This document shows, one piece after another, positions 10,690-19,903 of a stretch of DNA of 64,000 bases. The notes beneath the pieces were generated by a model. That model did not search any database. It worked only from the letters and a program-made list of their open reading frames with translations, and was not told the origin of the DNA. The stretch is from contig JAPOUT010000109.1 of assembly GCA_026708545.1 (NCBI GenBank), positions 65,921 through 129,920 of the forward strand, read 5' to 3'. This DNA comes from Hyphomicrobiales bacterium (GTDB taxonomy: Bacteria; Pseudomonadota; Alphaproteobacteria; JAPOUT01). A program made the translations under genes and the position numbers. Within the stretch, counting starts at the first letter, position 1; each line of letters begins with the position of its first letter.

Positions 10690-12921
10690 TTAGAATCGGA
10701 GTTTAAAATCTGGTGGTTTGGATGCGGCAAGCGATTTGCCTCGACCAGAGAGGCTTGGATTGTTCATAAAATATTCGTGTGCGGTAAAAGGTGCAACACC
10801 TTCGCAAGGCCGAATGCGTTGGTAGGAACCATCCGCGTTCATGTTCCAGCTTTGCTGGTTATCTGCTAAGCAAGCTAACATAATTTGGTCAAGAATCTGG
10901 TTGTGGACGGTTGGATCTGTGATAGGCATGAGTGCCTCGACCCGGTAGTCGAAGTTTCGTGTCATCCAATCGGCAGACGAGATGAAAACTTTCGCGTTAT
11001 CGGATGGAAGGTCGTGGCCGTTTCCAAAGCAGACTATGCGAGAATGCTCGAGGAATCTACCGATAATGCTTTTGACTTGGATATTCTCGGAAAGCCCGGG
11101 CACACCCGGACGTAAACAGCAAATTCCCCGAACGATGAGTCGGATGCCCACACCGTCTTGCGAAGCCTTGTAGAGTGCTTCGATGATTTGGCCATCAACC
11201 AGAGAATTCATTTTTGCCCAAATATGGGCAGGTCGCCCGGCTTTTGCATTCATGCGTTCAACGTCGATAAGCTCGAGCAAGCGCGAGCGCAGGTTAAACG
11301 GCGAACTTGCCATGTGATGCAACCTTACGGGCTCAATATATCCGGTGATATAGTTAAATATGCAAGCGATGTCTTCGGCGAATTCCGGATTAGCAGAGAA
11401 GAGCGAGAGATCTGTGTAGATGCGAGCAGTGATGGGGTGGTAGTTGCCTGTACCACAGTGGATATAAGAACATAGAGAACCGCCTTCGCGCCGGACGACA
11501 AGACTTAGTTTGGCATGCGTCTTTAGTTCCATGACTCCGTAAACGACTTGTGCACCTGCACGCTCGAGGTTTCTTGCCCATTTGATGTTGGCGGCTTCAT
11601 CGAAGCGAGCTTTAAGTTCAACGATAGCGGTAACGGATTTACCCGCCTCGGCGGCATCTATCAACGCATTAACGATTGGGGAGTCGTTTGAGGTCCGGTA
11701 AAGAGTTTGCTTAATCAAAATGACGTCAGGGTCTCGCGCGGCTTGCCGCAAGAACTGTACGACCGTATCGAATGATTCATATGGATGATGCACAAGAATG
11801 TCCTTGGAACGTATCGCCGCAAAGCAGTCCCCACCATATTCTCGAATGCGTTCCGGAAATCGTGGAGTATACGTTGGAAATCGAAGCTCGGCGCCTTTAC
11901 AGGCGATCATTTGTGCGAGTCGCTGGAGTCCGACAAGTTCACTGGAGACGACGATGTCACGATCTTTGATGCGCAACTGATTTGTAATCCAGCTACGTAA
12001 TTCGGAAGGCATGCTTGCAGAGACTTCGAGTCGGATGATGCTACCACGACGTCTGCGCTTGAGCGCGCTACCAAGCGTTTGGACAAGATCTTCGGCTTCC
12101 TCTTCGATTTCGAGGTCACTGTCCCTGACAGCCCGGAAAGCCCCGGCAGCTTGTGCGTGGTAATCAGGGAAGAAACTTTCTATAAAGAGGCCAATAAGGT
12201 TTTCGATGCTAATAAACCGAAGATTTTCACTGTTTCCGGAGGAGGTTTCAATCTCAATGAAGCCATCGAGTTTTCCAGGGATGGGCAGGAGCGCGTGTTT
12301 GACGTCCCCTTTGAGTTTATGCCGAAGCGGTAGCGCGAGAGCAAAACCGAGATTGGGAATGAAAGGAAACGGATGCGTAGGGTCGATTGCAAGGGGTGTA
12401 AGCAAGGGGAAAATGTGTTTAAGAAAATATTTTTCAAGCCAATCTCGCTCATGTTCGCGGACTTGTTCAGGTCCGATGATGGAGATACCGGATTCGCGGA
12501 GCTCTCGATGTAACCGCAGCCAATGCCGCTGTTGTAAATGCATGAGCGCCCTAGCCGCCCGCTGGACTTGTGCGAGTTGCTGTTGCGCGGTTAAGCCGTC
12601 CAACGAGAATGACTCAATTCCTGCAGCTCTTTGACCTCTGAGGCCTGCGAGGCGCACCATGTAAAATTCATCAAGGTTTGTTGCAGAGATAGTAAGAAAG
12701 CGCAAACGTTCTAACAGCGGATGTGCTTGGTTGTTACATTCTTCAAGGACTCGTCGGTTGAATTGGAGCCAGGAAAGTTCACGATTGAGGAAATATTCGG
12801 AAATGGGCGCAGGCGCTCTGAGGCTCGCCCTTCCTATTGGGAGCGTTCCACGCCTCATCCGCTTCTTATCCAAAGGGATGGGCTTGCTTACCTTTGCCTT
12901 AGAACCGCTGGAAGTGTTCAT
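10690..12921 (-). CDS. ppk1: Polyphosphate kinase 1
   Basis: [101 protein letters not shown]. Confidence 0.96.
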   Translation of the reverse strand: MNTSSGSKAKVSKPIPLDKKRMRRGTLPIGRASLRAPAPISEYFLNRELSWLQFNRRVLEECNNQAHPLLERLRFLTISATNLDEFYMVRLAGLRGQRAAGIESFSLDGLTAQQQLAQVQRAARALMHLQQRHWLRLHRELRESGISIIGPEQVREHERDWLEKYFLKHIFPLLTPLAIDPTHPFPFIPNLGFALALPLRHKLKGDVKHALLPIPGKLDGFIEIETSSGNSENLRFISIENLIGLFIESFFPDYHAQAAGAFRAVRDSDLEIEEEAEDLVQTLGSALKRRRRGSIIRLEVSASMPSELRSWITNQLRIKDRDIVVSSELVGLQRLAQMIACKGAELRFPTYTPRFPERIREYGGDCFAAIRSKDILVHHPYESFDTVVQFLRQAARDPDVILIKQTLYRTSNDSPIVNALIDAAEAGKSVTAIVELKARFDEAANIKWARNLERAGAQVVYGVMELKTHAKLSLVVRREGGSLCSYIHCGTGNYHPITARIYTDLSLFSANPEFAEDIACIFNYITGYIEPVRLHHMASSPFNLRSRLLELIDVERMNAKAGRPAHIWAKMNSLVDGQIIEALYKASQDGVGIRLIVRGICCLRPGVPGLSENIQVKSIIGRFLEHSRIVCFGNGHDLPSDNAKVFISSADWMTRNFDYRVEALMPITDPTVHNQILDQIMLACLADNQQSWNMNADGSYQRIRPCEGVAPFTAHEYFMNNPSLSGRGKSLAASKPPDFKLRF

Positions 12922-13625
12922 AGCGTGTTTTTCTCTCTCTCCTCCTTGCCAATGTTTCCTTGTTGGAGAAGCTCACGAGCAAGAGCAACGCCGACACGAC
13001 GCCGACCCGAAAGCGATGCATAGTCAAGCATTTTGACCATCCTTTCTGCCGCCTTCCAAGACCTCTCCATGCGTCTGGAGAGATAAGGTATGAGCCCGTC
13101 TTCGACTCGAATGTGCCTGTCGGCGAGCAGTTTCTCCAGCACCCATTCCAATAGTATATCATCAGGCGAGTGAAGAGCAACTAGTGGCATAGCGCGCAGA
13201 CGGGAACGCAAGTCCGGGAGTGTATAGTTATGGGTGGCGGGAGGCTCGCGCATGGTTGCGAGAAAAAAGGATTGTTCTTCATTGACAAGATTGAGCAGAT
13301 GAAAGAGCGTTGTTTCAGCGAATGCTCCAAGAGTATCGAGTCCTTCCAGGATGATTGCACCGTTGCGTAAGAGTTCCGGCAGGCACGACTCATTCAACTC
13401 GCTTGCGTGAATTAGGATCGCATTGGCTCGCAATTGCCAGACAGCTGCCAGGTGCGACTTGCCGCATCTCTCGGGACCAACGAGTCCGATGCTCCTATTA
13501 TCCCATTGAGGCCATAAATCGATAAATTTGGCAGCCTCTTCGTTGGAAGCCGTGACCCGGAAGTCGCCGCGCCCGAAGGCGGGACGAAATTGCAAATCGA
13601 GGGGCATTTGTAGCGTCCGGTTCAT
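12918..13625 (-). CDS. DnaA-domain Hda-like / chromosomal replication initiator-related ATPase
   Basis: 235 aa; [49 protein letters not shown] Walker-A-like. Confidence 0.8.
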   Translation of the reverse strand: MNRTLQMPLDLQFRPAFGRGDFRVTASNEEAAKFIDLWPQWDNRSIGLVGPERCGKSHLAAVWQLRANAILIHASELNESCLPELLRNGAIILEGLDTLGAFAETTLFHLLNLVNEEQSFFLATMREPPATHNYTLPDLRSRLRAMPLVALHSPDDILLEWVLEKLLADRHIRVEDGLIPYLSRRMERSWKAAERMVKMLDYASLSGRRRVGVALARELLQQGNIGKEEREKNTL

Positions 13626-14689
13626 TGGCCGGATTCAAAAAGCCGGAGTGTCCAGATATTGCTCTCTTGGGAAACAAGGAATCCGTTACGGCGCAATCCA
13701 TCGACAAGGGTTTTGCCATTGCCGTTAAAACCAATTTGGAGCCAGGCGTTACGGATATTCATTTCTTCGACTTGCAGGGTGCGAATGTATGAAGCGGTTT
13801 CAAGTTGTTTGCGTATTTGCGTCCACTCTTGGATGCTTTCGAAGCCTGCACGTAACCGGAAAGTTGAAGGGGCATCCCGTGCTTGGATAGAACGTTTTTT
13901 CCAATTTTGCTCGATTTGAGTTGTGATGTCTTCGACGGCTTTGTCCATGTTTGCTGTAACGAAATTAAATTGTGCGAAGCGCTGAACTTCGGAATTTTCG
14001 GGGAGAATTCTATACACGGCGACATCAACGTCAACCCTTGTGTTATCGGGACGCATTTGTGCAATTAGGATTCTGTCAGCTTCGTAGCGTCGTGCAAGCC
14101 GCGCGAGCCGAGAGGTGTCATCGATAGCCTTGACGGGGAGAATAGACCTATCTTCCAGATCAGCCAGAGGTAAGAGATAGGAAATAGAGAGAAAGTTTGG
14201 GTTAAGATTCCTCCAAGCACTCCACCACGAATTTGTGTCACGCCAAAGTGACCGTTCGGTTCCGTCGAAATAGAGAGGTAGAACGAGGGTCGTCGGCGGC
14301 GAGACTTCGAGAAAGCCAATATTTTTACTAGAAAGAAATTCACGCAACGCATCCTGATTGAAGTTGATGGTGATGTTTGCGAGGTATCGTGTTGAACTGG
14401 TTTTTTCATCTTCGATTTCGATGGAATCAATCATAGGTTGGACATCTTCGAAACTAGGTCTGGGAAGCCTGTCATGGTCTTGTTGGAGTGTGATACGTCG
14501 GAGCAGCCTATAGAATCCAAGAATCTGTGCTTCTCGTATGGCCTTTTGCCGTGCAACAACAGCGGAAACATCGGAGACGTCAACGGCAATGCCCCGGACA
14601 ATGTAGAGTTCGTTAGCGTGGACCAAGCCCATCGCGGGCACAGCCGCAAATGTTGCAGCCAATGCAAAGAGAAAAAACAGCCGTCTCAC
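13622..14689 (-). CDS. DUF2066 domain-containing exported protein
   Basis: 355 aa with signal peptide; VRGIAVDVSDVSAVVARQKAIREAQ; context next to hda-like gene as in other alphaproteobacteria. Confidence 0.75.
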   Translation of the reverse strand: MRRLFFLFALAATFAAVPAMGLVHANELYIVRGIAVDVSDVSAVVARQKAIREAQILGFYRLLRRITLQQDHDRLPRPSFEDVQPMIDSIEIEDEKTSSTRYLANITINFNQDALREFLSSKNIGFLEVSPPTTLVLPLYFDGTERSLWRDTNSWWSAWRNLNPNFLSISYLLPLADLEDRSILPVKAIDDTSRLARLARRYEADRILIAQMRPDNTRVDVDVAVYRILPENSEVQRFAQFNFVTANMDKAVEDITTQIEQNWKKRSIQARDAPSTFRLRAGFESIQEWTQIRKQLETASYIRTLQVEEMNIRNAWLQIGFNGNGKTLVDGLRRNGFLVSQESNIWTLRLFESGQ

Positions 14690-14961
14690 GGTTCGCTTCT
14701 TTTTGGCAGAGAGCCAAGAGGAAAGGGTTTTTCGTCACTTGCGAAGACGATGTATTTAAGGCACTCGTAGGCGTAATTAGCGAAGAGGTTGCCCGAGGTT
14801 TCGAGTCCGCCATGTCGTCCGCCCCGCACCCATACTACAATCAATTGCGCGATTCCCAACAGTACCGCGATTGAGAAGGCGATACATCCGAGCATCCAAT
14901 ATCCGAGCATGAAAAGTAGTCTTGCCCAGAGGGGATCGTTCCTAGTGTCATTGTGTTCCAT
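14686..14961 (-). CDS. DUF4389-like small membrane protein
   Basis: 91 aa; hydrophobic segments followed by ANYAYECLKYIVFASDEKPFPLG. Confidence 0.6.
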   Translation of the reverse strand: MEHNDTRNDPLWARLLFMLGYWMLGCIAFSIAVLLGIAQLIVVWVRGGRHGGLETSGNLFANYAYECLKYIVFASDEKPFPLGSLPKRSEP

Positions 14962-14991
14962 GATTTTCTCCTGTGATTGTATTGTTTAGGA

Positions 14992-15759
14992 CTATCGCCA
15001 TTCACCGTAGTTGAAGTTCCCAGGTCCTCCGGATATCGAGCGAGTTGGCGGCGCGAACCATCCGAAGCAGGTGAGACCGGCGATGAAACCACCGATATGC
15101 GCCTCCCATGCAATGGCGCCGCTACCGAGAACACCACTCACAGTTGCAAATAATAAATCGATTCCAATGATGACGGCGATAATAGTGAGTATTTGACGAT
15201 TTTGTAAGGTTTTTTCAAGGGATTGTGGCCGTGCTGAGAGAACGCCTCCTCGTAAGGGGAAAAGAAATCGCATGAGCGCGCCGAACATTCCGAAGGTAGC
15301 CCCCGATGCTCCGATGGCGGGAAAATTGCTGCCTATATGAAAAATTACGTAAACGCCTCCGGCCGAGAGTGTGCAAAAAACAAAGAAGAGGAAAAAACGT
15401 ACATTGCCGAGGTGCCTTGCAATGGTGCTGCCAAAGATTACAAGCCATGCCAGATTGAAGATTAGATGTTCCCACCCATCATGGAGGAAAGAGTATGAGA
15501 CGAGGCTCCACGGGGCGTGGAGGACATTTGCGGGGATAAGGGCAAAGCGGTTTATGGCGGTAGTATGTTGATGCGAATCGAGAGAATCAAAAACGAGAAA
15601 ACATAGTGTAAAAAAGCCACTTAAAAGTAAAACTTTAGAAGGAATATTAAAGGCTGGAGGCGGTGTTTTCGATGCAGGCATGGGAGTAGTATAAGAGAGT
15701 GGAAATTTCAAAACAAGGGGGAGGTGAAAAGGGTCGGATTTTAGGGGGGGATTCGGCAC
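14992..15759 (-). CDS. Rhomboid family intramembrane serine protease
   Basis: HDGWEHLIFNLAWLVIFG, IGASGATFGMFGALMRF (catalytic Ser), AHIGGFIAGL (catalytic His); real start may be an internal Met. Confidence 0.88.
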   Translation of the reverse strand: MPNPPLKSDPFHLPLVLKFPLSYTTPMPASKTPPPAFNIPSKVLLLSGFFTLCFLVFDSLDSHQHTTAINRFALIPANVLHAPWSLVSYSFLHDGWEHLIFNLAWLVIFGSTIARHLGNVRFFLFFVFCTLSAGGVYVIFHIGSNFPAIGASGATFGMFGALMRFLFPLRGGVLSARPQSLEKTLQNRQILTIIAVIIGIDLLFATVSGVLGSGAIAWEAHIGGFIAGLTCFGWFAPPTRSISGGPGNFNYGEWR

Positions 15760-15782
15760 GCAGCCTCGGTCTCGTTATTCGA

Positions 15783-16748
15783 CTAAAGTGCAAGAAAACC
15801 GAGCATTCCTCCGGCTAAAATCCAAGCACGAAGGTAAAGTCGAAGAGAAATTCGAATATCTGCGGTGGTGAGGTTTGTACGCCCCTTCCCCATCCAAGCG
15901 GCATGGTGTTCTCCGCCGGTAGAGCGTCTCGGCCCGGCAATGGCAATATGCATAGCTCCAGCGAAGGCGGCTTCGGGGTAACCGGCATTCCAAGAGGTAT
16001 GACGATGAGCATCCCGAACAACCGCGCTGAGGGCGCCTCGCCAAGAGGTCTTCGTCATTGTCATGGCCGCAAGGCAAACGAGCAATGCGCTCAATCGAGC
16101 GGGTATAAAGTTGGCCACATCATCCAACCGTGCAGCGAATTTGCCAAACCAAAAATATCGAGAACTCACATAACCGAGCATGCTATCAAGGGTATTGATG
16201 GCCTTGTATGCCAATAATCCGGGAATCCCGAGCAATATTCCCCAAAATAGAGGTGCAACAACCGCATCGGAAAAATTTTCTCCCAACGACTCAATCGCGG
16301 CTTTGGCAATGCCAGACTCATCGAGAAACCGTGGGTCGCGCCCGACTAAAGATACAAGTGCTTCGCGTCCCGCCGCCGAGCCCGTTTTGAGGGCATCGGC
16401 GCAGGCAGCAACTTGGTCATAAAGCCCCCTCCCCGCCAACAACGTGCTTACCATCAGTGCTTCCACTATCCAACCTCCTGGAAAATCCAGTAAGTCCATC
16501 AGCAGCCATCCGAACAGGAAGACAAGAACAATGAGCGCGAGGCTTGCCCCCATACCAAGCAAAAATTTCACACTCGAAGTGTGTGAATCCCGGTTTAATT
16601 GCCCTTCGAACCATCCGATACCCCTGCCAAGCAAGGCTATCGGATGAGGAATAATCCGATACAAGCACGGCGGATCGGCAAAAATTCCATCCAGCAACAC
16701 CGCCAGTAGCAGCACAAACGCAAGAGTTTCCGTATTTTCAAAAATCAT
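15783..16748 (-). CDS. cbiB: Adenosylcobinamide-phosphate synthase CbiB/CobD
   Basis: DGIFADPPCLYRIIPHPIALLGRGIGWFE, LVGRDPRFLDESGIAKAAIESLGENFSDAVVAPLFW, RRSTGGEHHAAWMGKG. Confidence 0.93.
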   Translation of the reverse strand: MIFENTETLAFVLLLAVLLDGIFADPPCLYRIIPHPIALLGRGIGWFEGQLNRDSHTSSVKFLLGMGASLALIVLVFLFGWLLMDLLDFPGGWIVEALMVSTLLAGRGLYDQVAACADALKTGSAAGREALVSLVGRDPRFLDESGIAKAAIESLGENFSDAVVAPLFWGILLGIPGLLAYKAINTLDSMLGYVSSRYFWFGKFAARLDDVANFIPARLSALLVCLAAMTMTKTSWRGALSAVVRDAHRHTSWNAGYPEAAFAGAMHIAIAGPRRSTGGEHHAAWMGKGRTNLTTADIRISLRLYLRAWILAGGMLGFLAL

Positions 16749-16789
16749 TTTATTATCTCTTTCATGCTAGATAATAGAGTGTATCAACG

Positions 16790-17809
16790 ATGAATAAAGA
16801 TTTTTTTACACGTTCCTATCCCGCAACGCGAATGCGACGGTTGCGTTCGAAATCTTCATTACGCAGGTTGGTTGCAGAGCATTGCATCAGGATCGAGGAT
16901 CTCATTTTGCCAGTATTTCTTTGCGAAGGCACAGGTGTGCGCAATCCCGTCACTTCCATGCCTGGAGTCGAGCGATTCAGCGTTGACATCGCCATTGACG
17001 CTATACGCGAGGCTGTTGACCTTGGCATTCTCGTCGTCGCGCTCTTCCCACAAGTTGAAACATCTCAACGCGACAACAACGGCTCGCTTGCAACTGACAG
17101 TAACAATCTTGTCTGTCGTGCGCTCCGAGAAATACGCGCAAGCAATATCAACATCTCCGTTATGTGCGATGTTGCCCTTGACCCCTACACGAATCATGGT
17201 CACGATGGCATTCTCCGTGACGGACGCATCAGCAACGACGAAACCATTGAAATACTGGTACGCCAGGCCCTTGTCCAAGCCGAGGCCGGTTGTGACATCA
17301 TTGCTCCCTCAGATATGATGGACGGACGCATTGGACGCATCCGCAACGCTCTCGAGGAACATGGGTATCACGACGTCTGCATCATGTCTTATGCAGCGAA
17401 ATACGCTTCGACACTTTACGCACCCTTCCGCGAGGCTATTGGCTCTGACGCACATCTGCGTGGCGACAAGCGAACCTATCAAATGAATCCTGCCAACAGC
17501 GATGAAGCGCTCTGGGAGATTGCTCTCGATATTCAAGAAGGCGCCGATATGGTGATGGTCAAGCCGGGCATGTTGTATCTTGATATCGTGCATCGGGTGC
17601 GCGAGCACTTCAACGTGCCAACCTTTGCTTATCAAGTCTCGGGAGAATATGCCATGCTACGCAACGGCATTGATGCTGGTTGTGTTGACGAGTCCATCAT
17701 TGAAGAGAGTTTGCTTGCCTTCAAACGAGCCGGTGCCGATGGCATCTTGACCTACTTTGCCAAAGACATCGCACGAGGATTAAATTCCACATCAACAATC
17801 AGAGGATAG
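16790..17809 (+). CDS. hemB: Delta-aminolevulinic acid dehydratase (porphobilinogen synthase)
   Basis: LILPVFLCEG, CDIIAPSDMMDGRIGRIRNALEE, DKRTYQMNPANSDEALWE, MVMVKPGMLYLDIV. Confidence 0.96.
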   Translation: MNKDFFTRSYPATRMRRLRSKSSLRRLVAEHCIRIEDLILPVFLCEGTGVRNPVTSMPGVERFSVDIAIDAIREAVDLGILVVALFPQVETSQRDNNGSLATDSNNLVCRALREIRASNINISVMCDVALDPYTNHGHDGILRDGRISNDETIEILVRQALVQAEAGCDIIAPSDMMDGRIGRIRNALEEHGYHDVCIMSYAAKYASTLYAPFREAIGSDAHLRGDKRTYQMNPANSDEALWEIALDIQEGADMVMVKPGMLYLDIVHRVREHFNVPTFAYQVSGEYAMLRNGIDAGCVDESIIEESLLAFKRAGADGILTYFAKDIARGLNSTSTIRG

Positions 17810-18687
17810 TGATCTGAGCCTATCCCCTCGCCCACCCGAACCGACGCACGTGCATCGCCGAATACAAACACCTGGTCGATGGGCAGACCCAGTATCGGCA
17901 AAGATGAGTTCCAACTCGAACGCCATCCATAGGAAATCCGTGTGCCTCCACGCTCATGTATCGAACGCAATAATCCGCTCCACGAAACCGTGTTGAAATC
18001 ACCAACCAATATTCCTGCACTGCCGTCCGTGACTGATTCGTTAAGAACATCGACGACACCCAATATAATCTCATTGCGTCGATGGAAGTTTTGCAAAAGT
18101 AGCGGCGTCGGCGTGTGAACACCTGCGATTATAAACGTGCCATTGTTTGTTTCAACCAAAAAACCGCTGTTCCACTTCTCCGTCACAGAACCAATCTCCT
18201 CCATTGGCAAGCGTGAAAACATTACAATATTCGTGCGCGCGCCAGCGAGTTTTCCCAAGATGTTGGGAAAACCATTACTCTCTTGGAAAATTTCTTCCTT
18301 GGAAAGGTGTTCCGGAATCTCACTCGCAATTACCATGTCCGCCCGTTCGTCTCGAGCCAATCTGAACAATCTAGCAAAAGAGTTTTCGTCGCGGTCGTTA
18401 CCCATGTTCGCCCAGACGATGCGCAAATCTCTTGAATCTACAAGCGTATCCGCAAAAAAGAACTGCTCGCGCGCGCCTATCAACGCAACTACCGCAAATA
18501 CCGCCAGCAGCAACGGCATCCTCGATTGCCTATGGAAAACTTTTCCCAATCCTGCGAGTAAAAACGAGGCACTCGCGAACTGTGTCAGCAAACTTGAGAA
18601 TAATTCAAAGGGCCACCCGAACGCACCCAACATCCCCGCGCTGATGCACGCTATAACAAGCAACGAAATCCAAAAAAAGATCCGCAT
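17752..18687 (-). CDS. Endonuclease/exonuclease/phosphatase-family membrane protein
   Basis: N-terminal TM region, then IVWANMGND, VGDFNTVSWSGLLRSI, GSDHYPLIVDV motifs. Confidence 0.82.
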   Translation of the reverse strand: MRIFFWISLLVIACISAGMLGAFGWPFELFSSLLTQFASASFLLAGLGKVFHRQSRMPLLLAVFAVVALIGAREQFFFADTLVDSRDLRIVWANMGNDRDENSFARLFRLARDERADMVIASEIPEHLSKEEIFQESNGFPNILGKLAGARTNIVMFSRLPMEEIGSVTEKWNSGFLVETNNGTFIIAGVHTPTPLLLQNFHRRNEIILGVVDVLNESVTDGSAGILVGDFNTVSWSGLLRSIHERGGTRISYGWRSSWNSSLPILGLPIDQVFVFGDARASVRVGEGIGSDHYPLIVDVEFNPRAMSLAK

Positions 18688-18689
18688 AA

Positions 18690-18765
18690 TGGTGAGCCCG
18701 ACAGGATTCGAACCTGTGACCTACTGATTAAAAGTCAGTTGCTCTACCAACTGAGCTACGGGCCC
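18690..18765 (-). tRNA. tRNA-Lys(TTT)
   Basis: Minus strand GGGCCCGTAGCTCAGTTGGTAGAGCAACTGACTTTTAATCAGTAGGTCACAGGTTCGAATCCTGTCGGGCTCACCA; anticodon TTT, encoded CCA. Confidence 0.97.
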
Positions 18766-18795
18766 TTGTCCTGTTTGACATGAGAAGTCGCCGTG

Positions 18796-19344
18796 CTATT
18801 CCCCCGTATCCGAGGCAACACGAACCCGAAGCATTTTGTCGGGAGCAGCAGGAGGCTCGCCGCGCGTGATTGCATCAACGTAATCCATCCCTTCAATCAC
18901 ACGTCCCCAAACCGTATAATTACCATTAAGATGAGGTGCGTCCTCAAACATGATAAAAAACTGGCTGTTTGCACTGTTCGGCGCCGCCGAACGGGCCATC
19001 CCAACCGCTCCTCTTGTGAAAGACGCATCGCTAATTTCCAAGGGAACATCGGGGTAATCCGAACCGCCGAGACCTGTTCCCGTCGGGTCGCCCGTCTGCG
19101 CCATAAAACCATCAATTACACGATGGAAAATTATCCCGTCATAAAATTTTTCACGCGCAAGTTTTTTTATGCGCTCAACGTGCTGCGGCGCCTTCTCCGG
19201 CAATAGTTCCACAACAACGCGTCCATCCTTCAAATCAATATGAAGCAGATTCTCTTTATCCGCCTGCGCATTCACTTGTCCAGCGTTCATCATTCCTCCG
19301 ATGGTAAAAAACAAAGTAACCACAAAAATAAGAAATCGCGGCAT
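18796..19344 (-). CDS. Exported cyclophilin-type peptidyl-prolyl cis-trans isomerase
   Basis: Signal peptide from ATG at 19344; FHRVIDGFMAQTGDPTGTGLGGSDYPDVPLE, NSANSQFFIMFEDAPHLNGNYTVWGRVIEGMD. Confidence 0.93.
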   Translation of the reverse strand: MPRFLIFVVTLFFTIGGMMNAGQVNAQADKENLLHIDLKDGRVVVELLPEKAPQHVERIKKLAREKFYDGIIFHRVIDGFMAQTGDPTGTGLGGSDYPDVPLEISDASFTRGAVGMARSAAPNSANSQFFIMFEDAPHLNGNYTVWGRVIEGMDYVDAITRGEPPAAPDKMLRVRVASDTGE

Positions 19345-19387
19345 GATTCTCTCCTGATGTTGGTTTCGATTGCGACAGCCTAGCATA

Positions 19388-19903
19388 TCATTTGGAATAG
19401 GTCGACACATTCGAGCGCATCCTGGCCATACGCTCTTGAACGGCGGGCGAGACGAACGCGCCTACATCCCTTCCCATTGCGTGAATCTGCCGAACCAGGC
19501 TCGACGACAGGAACGCCGTCTCTCCAGATGCCGGCAGGAAAATGGTTTCAACGCCCCGTAACATCCGGTTCATTACCGCCATGCGGGACTCATAGGCATA
19601 TTCATCGCCACCACGAAGACCTCGCAGAATCGCGTCTGCGCCAATCTCGGCAACAAACTCCACCAACAAACCATCGAAGGAAGCGGCCTCAATGGCGGTT
19701 CCGGTCTCGCCGCTGAGGCGTTGGGCCTCCGCGCGAACCATCTCAAGGCGTTCCTTTTGGGAAAACAGCGCGCCTTTTTCCTCACTCGACGCCACCGCTA
19801 CAACCAATCGGTCCGCTAACGAACAAGCGCGCCGCAAAATATCCACATGTCCGTTCGTGATAGGGTCGAAAGTGCCCGGATAAAGCAACGTAGCTATTTT
19901 CAT
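19388..19903 (-). CDS. coaD: Phosphopantetheine adenylyltransferase
   Basis: TLLYPGTFDPITNGHVDILRRA; ILRGLRGGDEYAYESRMAVMNR; LSSSLVRQI. Confidence 0.95.
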   Translation of the reverse strand: MKIATLLYPGTFDPITNGHVDILRRACSLADRLVVAVASSEEKGALFSQKERLEMVRAEAQRLSGETGTAIEAASFDGLLVEFVAEIGADAILRGLRGGDEYAYESRMAVMNRMLRGVETIFLPASGETAFLSSSLVRQIHAMGRDVGAFVSPAVQERMARMRSNVSTYSK

